A DNA stretch of 64,000 nucleotides, from assembly GCF_032362555.1 (NCBI RefSeq), contig NC_083507.1:933001-997000 (forward strand), written 5' to 3'. The translations under genes and the position numbers were made by a program. The notes under the pieces are model-generated. The model had not been told where the DNA came from, did no database searches, and worked only from the letters and a program-made list of their open reading frames with translations. Positions 23,601 to 33,670 of this stretch are shown one piece after another. Position 1 is the stretch's first letter, and each line of letters begins with the position of its first letter. This DNA is from Amyelois transitella (taxonomy: Eukaryota; Arthropoda; Insecta; Lepidoptera; Pyralidae).

Positions 23601-26600
23601 GAAATTAATTGTCAAGTGTTAATTAAAATATCCTCTCATGGGTCTACTGGAAGAGATTTCTTTTGAAATAAGTAGCACTTTTGTACAATAATAACTGTAT
23701 TGAATGCTCCTGTTTATAATTTCGTGTACAAAAATAAATAAATAAATAAAATAAAATACTTGTTACAGAACTCAGATGGATAGCCCATTCCCTTAATTGG
23801 CATTTACAATTAACATGGGAAGAGAAGCAGCTGTGTGTACATACATACATATAATGACGTCTGGCCTATCAGTTTTTTTTTCAAGACTGTTGGCTCTGTC
23901 TACCCCACAAGGGATATAGACGTGACCATGTATGTATATATGTATGTATAACATCAAGGTGCGTTCATACCTGATTGTTATATTTCCTCTGGTGCTCAGC
24001 CAGTGTCATGGGTCTCTGCACCATGTTGATGCAGACATTAGGAGCTGAGTTGGAGCGGTCCTGCTGATTCAGAGACCTCGGATGCTGCTGCCTGAGGGGC
24101 AGGAGACATTCAACTATGAATGATTAAGTCTACCAATCTATACTTATATTATAAAGCTGAACAGTTTGTTTGTCTGAACGTGCTAATCTCAGGAAATACT
24201 GGTTCGAATTGAAAAACTGTTTTTATGTTGAATAGACCATTTATCGAGGAAGGCTTTACGCTTTATAATATCACGCGGCAACTATTAGGAGCGAAGAAAT
24301 AATGGAAAATGTGAAAAACAAACGTGGTAATTATTCGTCCTTGAGGGCTTCAATGATGCCCAAAATAACTATTCCACGCGGAAGATGTCGCGGGTACAGC
24401 TTGTGGATTAATAAGTTATTAATAAGTTTAATAGGCATACAATCACTTTTTGCCATATAAAACTTTATTCTTCTCATACATATTTCTAGGATGGGTAGGC
24501 AAGAACTACATATTGCCACTTGCAATTCCTGCATACTTCTTTCGCTTCATACACATTCATATAACTCACTTCATGTAAACTCAGCAGGTTTAGGATACTT
24601 TTGACCTGCCTGACCTTTTCCAGCACGCCCCCGTTGTCATCAAGGTTCTATTATATCTTATGATTCGATTATATTAAAGTAATCGAGATATATTTAATAT
24701 TAGGCTGCAAGTTGTGGAAGTTAGACGGGAATCTATTCCAAATACACGTTCAAACTGATAATCTCCTTTTGTAAACATGGTCAACAAACATCATGGGTCT
24801 GGTGTAACAGTGCTTTACAAAACGCAAATCACAAGTGCTGTTATTTTACATATCATACGAAACACAAGCGTATATTATAGAGCACAAAAATAAGAATTCG
24901 GAGATTAATTTAGTCGTGACGTAAGCGTAAATGTTATCCATCCATCGTACTAAGTAGTCATGAAGTCAAACAGAAAACTTACAGATGTCGCTTGTTTAAA
25001 CTAAGTCACGTCGTCAAGCGTTGTGAGATCTAGCTCGTAGAAAATGTAGTCATGTGGTCAAAAATAAAAATAATATCTGTGGCTTTTATAACAAGGTTTG
25101 TCAGGTCGTATCTCAGCAAATAACAGAGTAATGCCGTCAAACATAAGATGCTGTTTCCATTTTACTAAAATAATAGAGTCAAGTCGTCAGACATACAAAT
25201 ATTTCATTACGGTTGCTTCAGCATATTATGTATATTCCTACAGCACAATCATAACACAAGTGCACCCACAGTGCTTATATTTACCAAGAAACGTCAAACT
25301 CCTTCATCTTCTTCGCTGGCGAGACGACCCTGTGTTACGAGCGAGTTTTAACCATAAATCTTCATAGGAAATGATTAAAATAACCGAACATCAATTTTGG
25401 TAAGCGCTGAGCTTGCGCTGTGAGACTTACTCATCGAGAATTGGGTTTGGTTTCCATGAATGCACAGAAATATATTCACTGTAACTTCGACACTTTTTCT
25501 ATTCGCTTAACGAATTGAAATATAGTTTTTTCATTGGGGCTACTGGGAATTAAATTAAAGTTTACCAAATACATATTTGAATTATGTTAAAAACAATGGT
25601 TAAACAGATTTGACGACGATTGACTACGTGTCGTCAGTATATAGAAGTTTACCATCCATTATACCATTATTTCATTATACAGTATTAAAGCTAGTAGCTT
25701 CCCGCGTCTGTCTCCATGTCTGTATGTTTTCTTAGATCTTTTAAACTACACAACGTTTAACGCACGAGTTAAACGCATTTCATTAATAGATAAGACTAAT
25801 TCAATAAAAAGGTTTACGTATAAATACCGCCCGTGCGTAGCCGGGTCGGGACGCTGGTAAAGTGAAATTGATTATCACTCACTTATTCTGATCACCCCTG
25901 TTGATCATATGATGATAGCCGAAATGTGGGGGGAAGTGTAGGATGCCCGCTTGTGTCTCCGGATTCTGTGCCAGGAGCGCCGCGTAGTATGTGTCTGTCA
26001 TTCGGACCTAGCAATTATATGAAAACCTTCATTGATATGAAACACCTTACGTAATTTTCATGTGGTTACTTTTATTTTTCTTCCTGAATATAGTCCCGGT
26101 TATATCCTCGATATTCTGGAGGGCAGCCCTGGGTAAACCCTTGACCATGGATCATAGATTTTGGAGTCAGATTTTCTCAGGAAGCGACTTGCATTTGACC
26201 TTCGCAACCATTGCAGGAGAACCTAACCCATATTGAGTCATGGTTACACATCCAGTCGCCTGAATGTGCAGGTTTCCTCACGATGTTTTCGCTCACCGTA
26301 AGATCATCAATTAGTATTCAAACTAATGTAGGTACATAGCTTCGAAAATAGTCACTGGTACATGGCCGAAATGGGATTCAAACCGGCGACACCGGGGACT
26401 CCTTATGTTGTTATTTTTTTACAACATGAAAACAAGAACAATGATAAAGATCCAAATTTGCCGTGACGTGTGGTTCCCAGCACCAATAGGTGCCGTGTGA
26501 ATCGCAGCACCAATAGAAGAAAAACCACACAATAAACCACTCCATCTTCTTTTCATGGATGTCGTAAAAGGCGACTAAGGGATAGGATTTTTTTTTAGGC

Positions 26601-28650
26601 GATGGCCTAACAAACTGTCGCTATTTGAATCTCAATCCTATCATTAAGCCTTACAATTGAACGTGGCTTATCAGTCTTTCACGACTGCTGGCTCTGTCTA
26701 CGCTGTAAAGGATATAGATGAATAAATTACTTTATCCACAAAGTTTTTCCCCGATTCAACCAAGTCAAGTTTTAATTATGCTCACCTGATGGCAAATACT
26801 TGGTACTTTATCAGCACAGCGCTGATGAAACTTGAAGTTGCACTGCGAACAGTAGAAACCGTTGAACAGCAGCCTCCGACAGCACTCGCAGAAGGCCAGC
26901 GTGAAGAATGTCTTGCGGGTGAATTGATGTGATATATGAGACATTATCGGCAGCTTGTCTAGTGTTCTCACTGTCACCTGAGGAATATAATGATTGATGA
27001 GTTGAATTAGTTGAAAATTAAGGATATCCTGGCAAAGGGTCAGGTCAAGAGTACCCGAAACCCCTGAGCTTGCATGAAGAGAGTTATGAATGTGGATGAA
27101 GCGAAGAAAGTATGCAGTATGCAGAGATCGTGGCAAGTGGAATGATGATGTAGTTTCTGCCTACCCCTCCGGGAAAAAGGTGTGATTTAATGTATGTATG
27201 TATGAGTTAAATACACATTATGCCTGTGGTTCTGACCCTTTAGCATAATACCACCCATCCCTTTCCCATGGATGTCCTAAAAAACAACTAAGGGATAGTA
27301 TCCATTCCATATCCATCCCATGGATGTACTAATAAAGTTGGGATTCTTCTTTTTAGTGATAGGCTAGCAACCTGTCAGTATTCAAATCTCAATCTCATCA
27401 TAAGGTCATGCAGCTAAATGTAGCTTTTCAGTTTTTTTCAAGACTGCTGTCTTTGTCTACCCAGCAAGGCAAAAAGATGTGACTATATGTAAAGTAAAAG
27501 TAAACAATATTTAATGCAAGACAAAAATTAGATACATTTGCCAAATATTTGTTACTAGCTGCGCTCCAGTAGAAATATGAGGATATAAAGTTCTCTATGT
27601 GTAATTACAATCCTAATATTCTACCAGTGTACCAAATTCATCAAAATACATTGTGAAGCTTTTACAAAGTGCAGAGGTAACAAACACACACATCAGCACA
27701 TCCTTACAAATTTTGCATTTATAATATTATTAGTAAATGCAAATTATATGTATGCAGGAAAGCCTTGCAGAATTAACTACTTAGCCAAAGTGATCTGATG
27801 ACATGTCCGAAAGGAAATAAATTTTGTTAATAAAGAAGAAAATAAAACAATGCACCACACAATATCAACAGTTAAGTGTAAATAAAACAAAAATGATAAA
27901 TACCAAAAACAAACAATGGAAAAAATTACTCAGGTTATTTTTTAATAAGATACAATTGTTTGCATGATTTAGAAATAAATAAGATATTGGCAAAAAAATC
28001 TTTTCATTGAAATTCCAATTGAAAACTTTAAGCAGCTCACACAGTTTTAAAGAAGCATTACTGGTGCTTACCTCCTCGGCGTCGATCATGGTGATGTCCA
28101 CATCCCACGGTATCACATGATTATTGCCTGTCCGAACCACTTCACACATTTCACAAGTCAAATTCCTCAACTTAAGCGCCTTTGAAAGCGCATCACGTAA
28201 AGTCACCCCTTCCTTAACTTGCACGCTTGTGCGCTGCTGGTTTGGAAGGTGCGCCCGCAAGAACACCTTCGGTTGCCGGGTGAGAGTATCATACTTCTTC
28301 GAGTCTTCTTGCAAGGAACACTCTTCACTTCTGTCCGGCGATTCTGACTGCAACAGCTCGCGCAAGGTTCGCTCTCTTTGTTCTAAATTATGCAACTTAG
28401 ACGTTAACTCCTGATATTCAGACAAATACAACGAAGGAGGGTGCTGGAAACCAGCGAATTTTGCATTCAGAGCGTCAATGTTTTCACGAGTCACGTTTAT
28501 TATACTTTGAATATTCCTTATTTCATATGTTGGGTCAGCTACGTCGTCGCTATCGGTAGAGGTCGACATATTATCACTATTGAGGGATAATGCAGGTATA
28601 TTTCCATTAATTTTTCTTGAACAATTTTCGTTCTCTCCAGTAACTGCCAT
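17697..28650 (-). CDS. Raf: Raf serine/threonine kinase (pole hole / B-Raf orthologue)
   Basis: Eleven exons on the minus strand: 28650-28072, 26977-26786, 26007-25883, 24091-23971, 23588-23354, 22406-22294, 21971-21751, 20905-20814, 19344-19154, 18352-18141, 17841-17697. All phases agree and give 741 residues, normal for insect Raf. Residues about 127-195 form the Ras-binding domain ([23 protein letters not shown]). About 210-255 is a C1 zinc finger ([18 protein letters not shown]). RSNSAP near 311 is the CR2 14-3-3 site. The kinase domain has IGSGSFG (416), IHRDLKSNN (HRD 528-530), DFG (548), WMAPE (580). RSASEP near 685 is the C-terminal 14-3-3 site, followed by [10 protein letters not shown]. 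Raf relays Ras signals to MEK. Three exons (5, 7, 9) have partial copies nearby. The start lies 348 bp from a divergent gene. Confidence 0.95.
17957..18050 (-). mobile_element. SINE-1 fragment in the last Raf intron
   Basis: Reverse copy: CATACATATAGTCACGG, ATATCCCTTGCGGGGTA, AGCCAACTGTCTTCAAGAC. It is followed directly by a reversed SINE-3 end (about 18058-18107). Confidence 0.7.
18490..19153 (-). repeat. Compound array: partial Raf exon 9, its 5' splice site, and 32-bp repeats
   Basis: Downstream of Raf exon 9 (ends 19154) are 8 copies of a 32-bp unit, a SINE-2 tail, a 107-nt copy of the exon 9 3' end with its donor (18838-18732), 5 more 32-bp units, another SINE-2 tail, and a stub of a third exon copy (about 18490-18512). 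Each 32-bp unit carries ATCAG|GTA on the minus strand, that is, the exon 9 donor context. None includes the exon 9 acceptor. Confidence 0.85.
19370..19846 (-). mobile_element. MITE-1, copy 1
   Basis: 477 bp with 26-bp terminal inverted repeats (CAGGGTGACATTTAATTCAA and its counterpart ending GTCACCCTG). The left end is next to a (TA)n run. It lies 25 bp upstream (minus strand) of the 3' splice site of Raf exon 9. Two more copies are in Nup205. It has no transposase. Confidence 0.9.
19853..20200 (+). repeat. Inverted partial copy of Raf exon 5, its 5' splice site and adjoining SINE-1
   Basis: 19853-19904 matches the last 52 nt of Raf exon 5 (TATGACGATTGGGTCATAC...AGGATAG) in opposite orientation. 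The donor GTGAGTG follows, then the T-run, ACACGGCTCGGGTGATAC, and a SINE-1 in the same relative position as at 23042-23353. So a roughly 350-bp block was copied and inverted into the Raf intron between exons 8 and 9. GGGGC in exon 5 is GAGGC here, so it is not an identical duplicate. Confidence 0.9.
20205..20412 (+). mobile_element. Helitron H1, 5'-truncated
   Basis: Starts inside the element (ATTCGAATTGAAAAATTC) directly after the SINE-1 head and ends with the hairpin and CACAGCTAG. The TC start is missing. Confidence 0.8.
20413..20550 (+). mobile_element. SINE-1 with internal deletion
   Basis: Begins TGCCGTGTAGTTTCCGGC, keeps CGTAAAAGGCGACTAAG, then skips to ACGTGGCCTTTCAGTC and a short TATG tail. 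Confidence 0.7.
20566..20762 (-). mobile_element. Non-autonomous Helitron (family H2), copy 1
   Basis: 197 bp, reversed: CTAG at 20566, hairpin region GCCCGCGACTTCGTCCGC, and TC start at 20761-20762. It is nearly identical to the 197-bp copy at 30178, so it moved recently. It sits about 50 bp downstream of the Raf exon 8 donor. Confidence 0.9.
21010..21090 (+). mobile_element. SINE-1 remnant
   Basis: ATGGTACCACTCCATA, then CCATGGAGGTCGTAAAGGC and CCTGTCACTATTTGAA, in the Raf intron between exons 7 and 8. Confidence 0.6.
21277..21750 (-). repeat. Tandem partial duplication of Raf exon 7 with its 5' splice site
   Basis: The last 120 or so nt of exon 7 (minus strand, GTGCGAAGGCTCC to ATACACAG) recur at about 21617-21497 with a changed but donor-like end (ATACATAG|GTAGG). 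A third unit is cut short near 21277-21296. The period is about 254 bp and includes about 130 bp of intron. The exon 7 acceptor is not in the unit. Confidence 0.9.
22060..22270 (+). mobile_element. SINE-1 copy
   Basis: 5'-truncated forward copy (CGACTAAGGGATAGGC to AAACGTGATTATATAT) in the Raf intron upstream of exon 7. Confidence 0.75.
22440..22985 (-). mobile_element. SINE-3 interrupted by a LINE
   Basis: SINE-3 pieces at 22440-22532 (B-box TTCGAATCCCA on the plus strand) and 22856-22985 are split by a reversed LINE fragment. CCATGTAC is duplicated at 22525-22532 and 22856-22863. Confidence 0.85.
22533..22855 (-). mobile_element. LINE 3' fragment (family L) with 8-bp target-site duplication
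   Basis: The longest family L piece here. On the minus strand it encodes [16 protein letters not shown] and [15 protein letters not shown], typical of the end of LINE reverse transcriptase ORFs, then the usual C-terminus and (TATG)n. CCATGTAC repeats flank it. Confidence 0.9.
22990..23310 (+). mobile_element. SINE-1 pair, short reversed piece plus near full-length forward copy
   Basis: 22990-23041 is a reversed tail piece; 23042-23300 runs forward from GCCGTGTGTTCCCCGC to ACGTGACCATATG. The forward copy ends about 50 bp from the Raf exon 5 donor and was carried along in the inverted duplicate at 19853. Confidence 0.85.
23865..23950 (+). mobile_element. SINE-1 3' fragment
   Basis: AAGACTGTTGGCTCTGTC to GACGTGACCATGTATG, about 20 bp from the Raf exon 4 donor. 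Confidence 0.7.
24137..24403 (+). mobile_element. Non-autonomous Helitron (family H1)
   Basis: TC start (TCTATACTTATATTATAAAG), with the 3' hairpin and terminal CTAG mutated (GGTACAGCTTG). It looks older than the copies at 709 and 32319. Confidence 0.8.
24480..24660 (-). mobile_element. LINE 3' fragment (family L), diverged
   Basis: Reverse copy with many changes: GATGGGTAGGCAAGAAC, TACTTCTTTCGCTTCATAC and TTTTGACCTGCCTGACC match the family in order. Confidence 0.65.
26088..26400 (+). mobile_element. SINE-3, near full length
   Basis: Runs from AGTCCCGGTTATATCCTC through TTTCCTCACGATGTTTTC and GTACATGGCCGAAATGG to the reversed tRNA-like head (GGGATTCAAACC). Confidence 0.75.
26460..26735 (+). 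mobile_element. SINE-1 copy
   Basis: Two head segments (GCCGTGACGTGTGGTTCC and GCCGTGTGAATCGC) precede one body, then a decayed 3' end (GGATATAGATGAATAA). It lies upstream of Raf exon 3 and ends about 50 bp before the exon 2 donor. Confidence 0.75.
27005..27215 (+). mobile_element. LINE 3' fragment (family L)
   Basis: AAATTAAGGATATCCTGGC to AAAAGGTGTGATTTAATG and (TATG)n, just upstream (minus strand) of Raf exon 2. It contains a short internal duplication (GTATGCAGTATGCAG). Confidence 0.75.
27240..27500 (+). mobile_element. SINE-1, diverged
   Basis: CCCTTTCCCATGGATGTC, CTAGCAACCTGTCAG, AAGACTGCTGTCTTTGTC and AGATGTGACTATATG in family order. Part of the 5' region is duplicated. Confidence 0.7.
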
Positions 28651-28997
28651 TTCTTTTCCTAATTATTTTTTATTTTTCTTTTCTTTGACTACCTACCTCA
28701 CGCAATGCCGCAAATGTTACCATATTTCGTTATTAGTTTCTACCATTTATATGTCAAAATTTAATCGATCGGTCAAGAATAATGTGAAAATGGCCTTGTA
28801 ATGTGATCCATTCATTTCATTCAATACCTCTATGATGTCTGTGGTCCAAAAATAAATATGTTTGTCACTGTCTAGAACTTCTTGTCAATGTCAAGTAAAT
28901 GAAAACAAATTCAAATAAGAAATAAACAAATTTATTAAAAACAGCAAACTGTCATAGCGATTTTTATCCCTAGATTTTTTTATTCACCATATTAACA
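28651..28997. promoter_or_regulatory. Bidirectional promoter between Raf and the zeste-like gene
   Basis: Only 347 bp separate the two start codons and no repeat lies between them. A shared promoter is the simplest reading. No core motif was identified with confidence. Confidence 0.55.
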
Positions 28998-31900
28998 ATG
29001 TCCGAGCCTACAGGCACATCAAAGCATGTAGACATTGAGCAAGTGCAGGTCATGATAGACTTCATGGGGCAACATGCAGAATTCGCATCAGGCAAGCTTC
29101 GGACACTAGAAGCTCGCCACAAGTCTAAGGAACTTTGGGAGAAGCTAACCGCGCTTCTGAACGACTGCGGTGGTATCAAGAAGTCACCTGATGGGTGGAG
29201 TAAGGTGGCTTTACATTGTTTCATGTTATTTCTTTTTCTGAGTACATCTATCAAAGCTTGGCGGGAACTTTGGCCCTCAGATGTAAAATGATATGCCAAA
29301 CATTAATTTTTACAAATTAATGTTTGGCATCTTTATCCCTTATGAGTTTAACAGAGCCAAAATGGCCATGTTCAGTCGGAATTAATTAAGCAGTTTAATG
29401 ATTAGATTCCAATAGCACTTATAAACTGAAAAATATAATTGTTACAGTATTGGAGCGACTGGAAAAATAAATTGAAAAACAAAACACATCTCCTTAAAAC
29501 GAGAAAGTCTTACAATGCGAGGTTAACGAGACTTGAAAAGAAAGCCCTCTCAATACTGGGACCAGAGTTTAGCAAGAAAAAGAAACCATTGACAAATGGG
29601 TTTGCATCTGATGAAAGTAGCTCGGTAAGTTTCTTTGTTCTCATGTGTTATGATCAGAGATCGGAAAAAGCAGATTGATTTTATGTACTTGCATCATGAA
29701 TTACCATAGAAAGCATAACACGGATAAGCCTCTTTTCCAGGATTCCATTTCAGTATTTACACTTACAGAAAACTACATTGTCCGTGGGTAACATAGGACT
29801 ACAATTTACGTGAACGAAGTCGTGGGAAAACAGCTACCACTAATATATTCTTCATCACACTTTTAAAAATTCCAGAAAAAATCTTAATAATTTTCAAATC
29901 CCGCAATCCCGGAGGCATGTCCATATTAATATATACGTTTCAGTTCATTGACCCCAATTCAATCTACCTATTCCGATCCCTGATTATGATTCACTAGCTG
30001 TTCTCAAAAGTGGTCCTTTGCTCCTGTGGGAACATCGGGATATAAATTAGTCTATGTGATATTCCATGTTATTTTCTATATGTGTTCAAAATTTCATCTA
30101 AATCAAAACTGCAGATTTTATGTGAAAGAATCACAAAGACACACACATCTTAACAAACTTTTGCATTTATAATAATACTAGAGGCCGCCCGCGACTTCGT
30201 CCGCATGAAAACCCTATCAATCCCGTGGGAACTCTGGGATAAAAAGTAGCCTATGTGTTATTCTGGGTCTTCAGCTACCTACATACCAAATTTCATGGTA
30301 ATCGGTTCAGTAGTTTTTGCGTGAAAGAGTAACAAACATCCATACAAACTTTCGCCTTTATAATAGTAGTAGGACTATGATTAATAAACAACAAATAATC
30401 TTCATGCCCTATGGGTCATCCAATACAGGTAAGGTTCCCCTGCACAGGTTGCGGATGTCAGAGGCTTAGTTAAAAAACCTGACTCGCCAAATCCACAATC
30501 CATGGTCAAAGGCATACCACGGGCTCCTTTTCAGAGTGGTGAGGATGCAACCCTGACTAAAGCCAGGAGGAAGTAGGTCTTCATGCCATATGGTATTCGT
30601 AACAAACTAAATAATGAAAGGGATTGAATCACTTGTTAGTTTAAAAGCCTGGGACATATGTATGTATAATAAAAAATTTGACCGTAATAATTCCAGGACT
30701 CTCCACTTATAAAATCTGAGGATAACCAGGGGTATGAAAAAAACATTTTGTCAGGTGAGTATGTCATTATAATCCCACTTATATATTACATGAGAAGTTT
30801 AAATGTATTGTTGCGTGTGGTTCCCGGCACCAATAAAAAAAGAATAGGACCACTTCATCTCGTTTCCATGGATGTTGTAAAAGGCGACTAAGGGATAAGC
30901 TTATAAACTTGGGATTTTTCTTTTAAGCGACAGGCTAGGCAACTTGTCACTATTTGAATCTCAATTCTATAATTTAGCCTAATAGCTCAATATGGTCTGT
31001 CAGTCTACATACATACATATAAACTCGTCCATATCCCTTGCGGGGTAGACAGAGCCAACAGTCCCAAAAAGACTGATAAGATAAAAGTAAGAATAAGATA
31101 TAATGACTTTTTTGTTTTCAGATGAGGAAAGTGATGATAATTCTGACTCCAGCCATGATGAAGATGAACTTAATTCTAATGAAGCTCTATTACAAAGTAA
31201 GTCAGAAAGAAATATACATACATACATATAATAATATCTTTAGACAGAGCCAACAGTGTCAAAAATACTGAAAGCCTCATTCAATTGCATGGCTTAATGA
31301 TGGAAGAAAGTAAAAGTTCACGTATCAACGGTGGAAACTGTGCTTGCGCGATTTAGCATACCTCGCTGTCATTGGCTGATGGCATGTGACGTAGGGATAA
31401 CGCCACATGCCGTGCCCTTGATCCATTTATATGCGTACACCATCAGCCAATAACAGCAAGTATGCTTAATCGCGCATTAAATGTACTATAAGAATATAGC
31501 CTCTATCCCGAAATGGCTAGGCAGACTACATCGTACCTTTATATTATAGTATTGTGAAAAATATCATTTTCAGATCCACATACATACAAAGTCACGTCGT
31601 TATCGCTTGCGGGGTTGACAGAGCCAACAGTCTTGAAAACTGAAAGGCCACATTCAGCTGTTTGTCTTAATGATAGAATTGAGATTAAAATAGTGACAGG
31701 CTGATAGCCCATTGTTTAAATGAAAAATCCCAAGTTTATAAGCCTATCCTTTAGTCGCCTTTTACGACATCTACGGGAAAGAGATGGAGTGATCCTATTC
31801 TTTTTTATATGGATACCGGGAACCACACGGCACTTTCAGATTTCTATCCCAAATGGCTGAAGGAAGTCGAGAAAAAGCGAGCGGACGCTGAGCTTTACCG

Positions 31901-32848
31901 AGCGAAAGCTGAGGAGCAGAGGGCGTCGGTCGCTGTGAAGGCGGCCGAAGCTGCCGTCAAACAAGCCGAAGCTTTGAAGAAGCTCGCCGAGGCTACCGCT
32001 AATCAGGTAAAAAACACATTGTAAAATACATACATACATAAAATCACGCATAATAACATCATCAGTAAGCAGAGACCTCTTTCCACTTGCCACGATCTCT
32101 GCTTCACTTCCTTCGCTTCATCCACATTCATAACTCTCTTCATGCAAGCTCGGCGGTTTCGGGTACTCTTGACCTGACCCTTTACCAGAACGTCCTAAAT
32201 TTGATCAAGATATGTTCGTCTAGGTCTTCCCACTCCGACTTTTCCCACCACACTCTCCTTGTATATCTGCTTAGTCAACCTGCTTTCGTTGTAAAATCTT
32301 AATATAAAAAGTAGTTAATCTATACTAATATTATAAAGTTGAAGAGTTTGTTTGAATGCGCTAATCTCAGGAACTACTAGTTCGAATTGAAAAATTCTTT
32401 TTGTGTTAAATAGACCATTTATCGAGGAAGGCTTTAGGCTATATAACATCACGTTGCAGCTATAAGGAGCAAAGAAATAATGGAATATGTAAAAAAAAAA
32501 CAGGGATAATTGGGCATCATTGAAACCCTGAAGGATGAATATCCTTGAGGGTTTCAATGATGCCCAAAATACTTATTCCACGAGGACGAAGTCGCGGGCA
32601 CAGCTAGTTAAATATCTAAATTCTGTACCAAGTGATACCAATAGAAAAAAGAATAGGACTCCCATATCTTTCCCATGGATGTCGTAAAAGTAATGTGGAT
32701 GGCTTTTTTTTACTTAGAATGTTTTTGCTGTATACTAGAAAATTTCTTTGTTTTAACAAATAAACGATTTGATTCACAGGCTGACGCTCTAGTAAGGATA
32801 GCTTTAGTATTGGAGGCGCGGGGTGAAAGAGATGTCCTCGAGATATGA
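28998..32848 (+). CDS. Zeste-like Myb/SANT DNA-binding protein with coiled-coil tail
   Basis: Six exons: 28998-29204, 29448-29624, 30697-30754, 31122-31196, 31840-32006, 32780-32848, giving 250 residues with matching phases. Residues about 12-100 form the Myb/SANT-like domain used by zeste-type insect regulators (VQVMIDFMGQHAEF, ELWEKLTALLN, GWSK joined to YWSDWKNKLKNK; the spaced tryptophans are the hallmark). An acidic Ser/Asp/Glu stretch follows (EESDDNSDSSHDEDE). Exon 5 encodes an Ala/Lys/Glu-rich coiled coil (KWLKEVEKKRADAELYRA and on). The product is probably a nuclear DNA-binding protein, but its target is unknown. A SINE-1 insertion has duplicated the 3' splice site of exon 5. Confidence 0.85.
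29994..30177 (-). mobile_element. Old Helitron-like remnant
   Basis: ACTAGCTGTTCTCAAAAG on the left and TTTGCATTTATAATAATAC on the right, with the CATCTAAATCAAAACTGCAG-type body that lepidopteran Helitrons share. It abuts the young H2 copy. Confidence 0.5.
30178..30374 (-). mobile_element. Non-autonomous Helitron (family H2), copy 2
   Basis: 197 bp, reversed, CTAG at 30178-30181 and TC at 30373-30374. It differs from the copy at 20566 at only a few bases (CCGCATGAAAACC against CCGCATGGAAACC, CCCGTGGG against CCCGCGGG). Confidence 0.9.
30424..30575 (-). mobile_element. SINE-3 body fragment
   Basis: Reverse copy: GGTAAGGTTCCCCTGCAC, CCATGGTCAAAGGCATACC, AGAGTGGTGAGGATGC. Confidence 0.75.
30806..31090 (+). 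mobile_element. SINE-1 inverted pair
   Basis: 30809-31000 is a forward copy (GTGTGGTTCCCGGCACC to TATGGTCTGTCAGTC). 31001-31085 is a reversed tail (CATACATACATATAAAC to AAAAGACTGATAAG). They lie back to back in the zeste-like gene's intron 3. Confidence 0.75.
31576..31833 (-). mobile_element. SINE-1 inserted at a 3' splice site
   Basis: A reversed, near full-length SINE-1 lies between TTTCAGAT at 31568-31575 and the same TTTCAGAT at 31834-31841. The duplicated target contains the exon 5 acceptor (TTTCAG|AT), so the zeste-like gene now has two copies of its acceptor, 266 bp apart. Only the right-hand copy joins to the conserved coding exon. Confidence 0.9.
32028..32290 (-). mobile_element. 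LINE 3' fragment (family L)
   Basis: Reverse copy from (CATA)n through AAGCTCGGCGGTTTCGGG and GGTCTTCCCACTCCGAC to CTTAGTCAACCTGC, in the last intron of the zeste-like gene, starting about 20 bp after the donor. Confidence 0.8.
32319..32607 (+). mobile_element. Non-autonomous Helitron (family H1) with internal palindrome
   Basis: TC start at 32319 and CTAG end at 32607. About 32511-32565 holds a palindrome (GGGCATCATTGAAACCCT against AGGGTTTCAATGATGCCC) that other H1 copies carry as a single arm, so one arm was duplicated and inverted. Confidence 0.85.
32636..32702 (+). mobile_element. SINE-1 5' fragment
   Basis: ATACCAATAGAAAAAAG to CCCATGGATGTCGTAAAAG. The rest is missing. Confidence 0.65.
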
Positions 32849-33670
32849 AAGACTCCATACGTGAAGGTACCAAGAACCTACCTGAAGACCGACGGAATGT
32901 GTTGGAAGATGTAGAAAGATGAGTTTTCTTGAATAACCTTGAATGGCCATGGTGATGTACAGATGAAGACCCAGCTCTTATCCTATGGCAATTTTTGTCA
33001 TAAGCAAACTCTTGCGCAATAGGGGATTGTGAGGAGAATGAATGGGCAATTCTTCCTTATGGTCCTCGTCAATGGAACAAAATCCTGTGCCCATGAGAAA
33101 ACAGCAAGCAGATCCTGCAAGCTTCCTTAATTTTGGGCAATACATTTAGTGTACTAAGACTAATGATCAATTTCAAACATGATATTACTCGTACCAATCG
33201 ATAAGAGAAGCAATGAACAGTCACTTTGTGTAAAGACCTGACTGGACCGTTCTAGAATTATATTCCAAGGTTCACCCTAGATTCTTCTCCTATGAGATCC
33301 TAAGGGACCAGGTGAGGATGCAATTGGTAATAATGCCAGGGGAATGAAGCCAAGGAAGATGCAAAAATTCAAAACTACTACTAAACTTGTGTGAACACAA
33401 AAGAAATTGTATTAGTTTTGTATGTGAGAGACGAGCACAGCTTTATTATACATACATATAAGCACGTCTTTAACCCTTATGACAAAGAGTCACCTGTCTT
33501 GAAAAAACTGAAAGGCCAATTTCAACTGTATAAATATGTACTATAAAATTGAATAAAACAAAGTTATTTTTTAAATAGATTTTTTTTTATTATTCACCAT
33601 TCTTATCTTTCATTCACATTCCTCCAGTTATTTACAACGTACCAAACATATAAACCATTATTTTCTATAA
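32849..33670. other. Convergent 3' ends of the zeste-like gene and IMP3
   Basis: AATAAA on the plus strand at 33552-33557 could end the zeste-like transcript. On the minus strand AATAAA (plus TTTATT at 33586-33591) could end IMP3. The two signals are about 30 bp apart. A SINE-1 remnant (33450-33530) precedes them. Confidence 0.5.
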
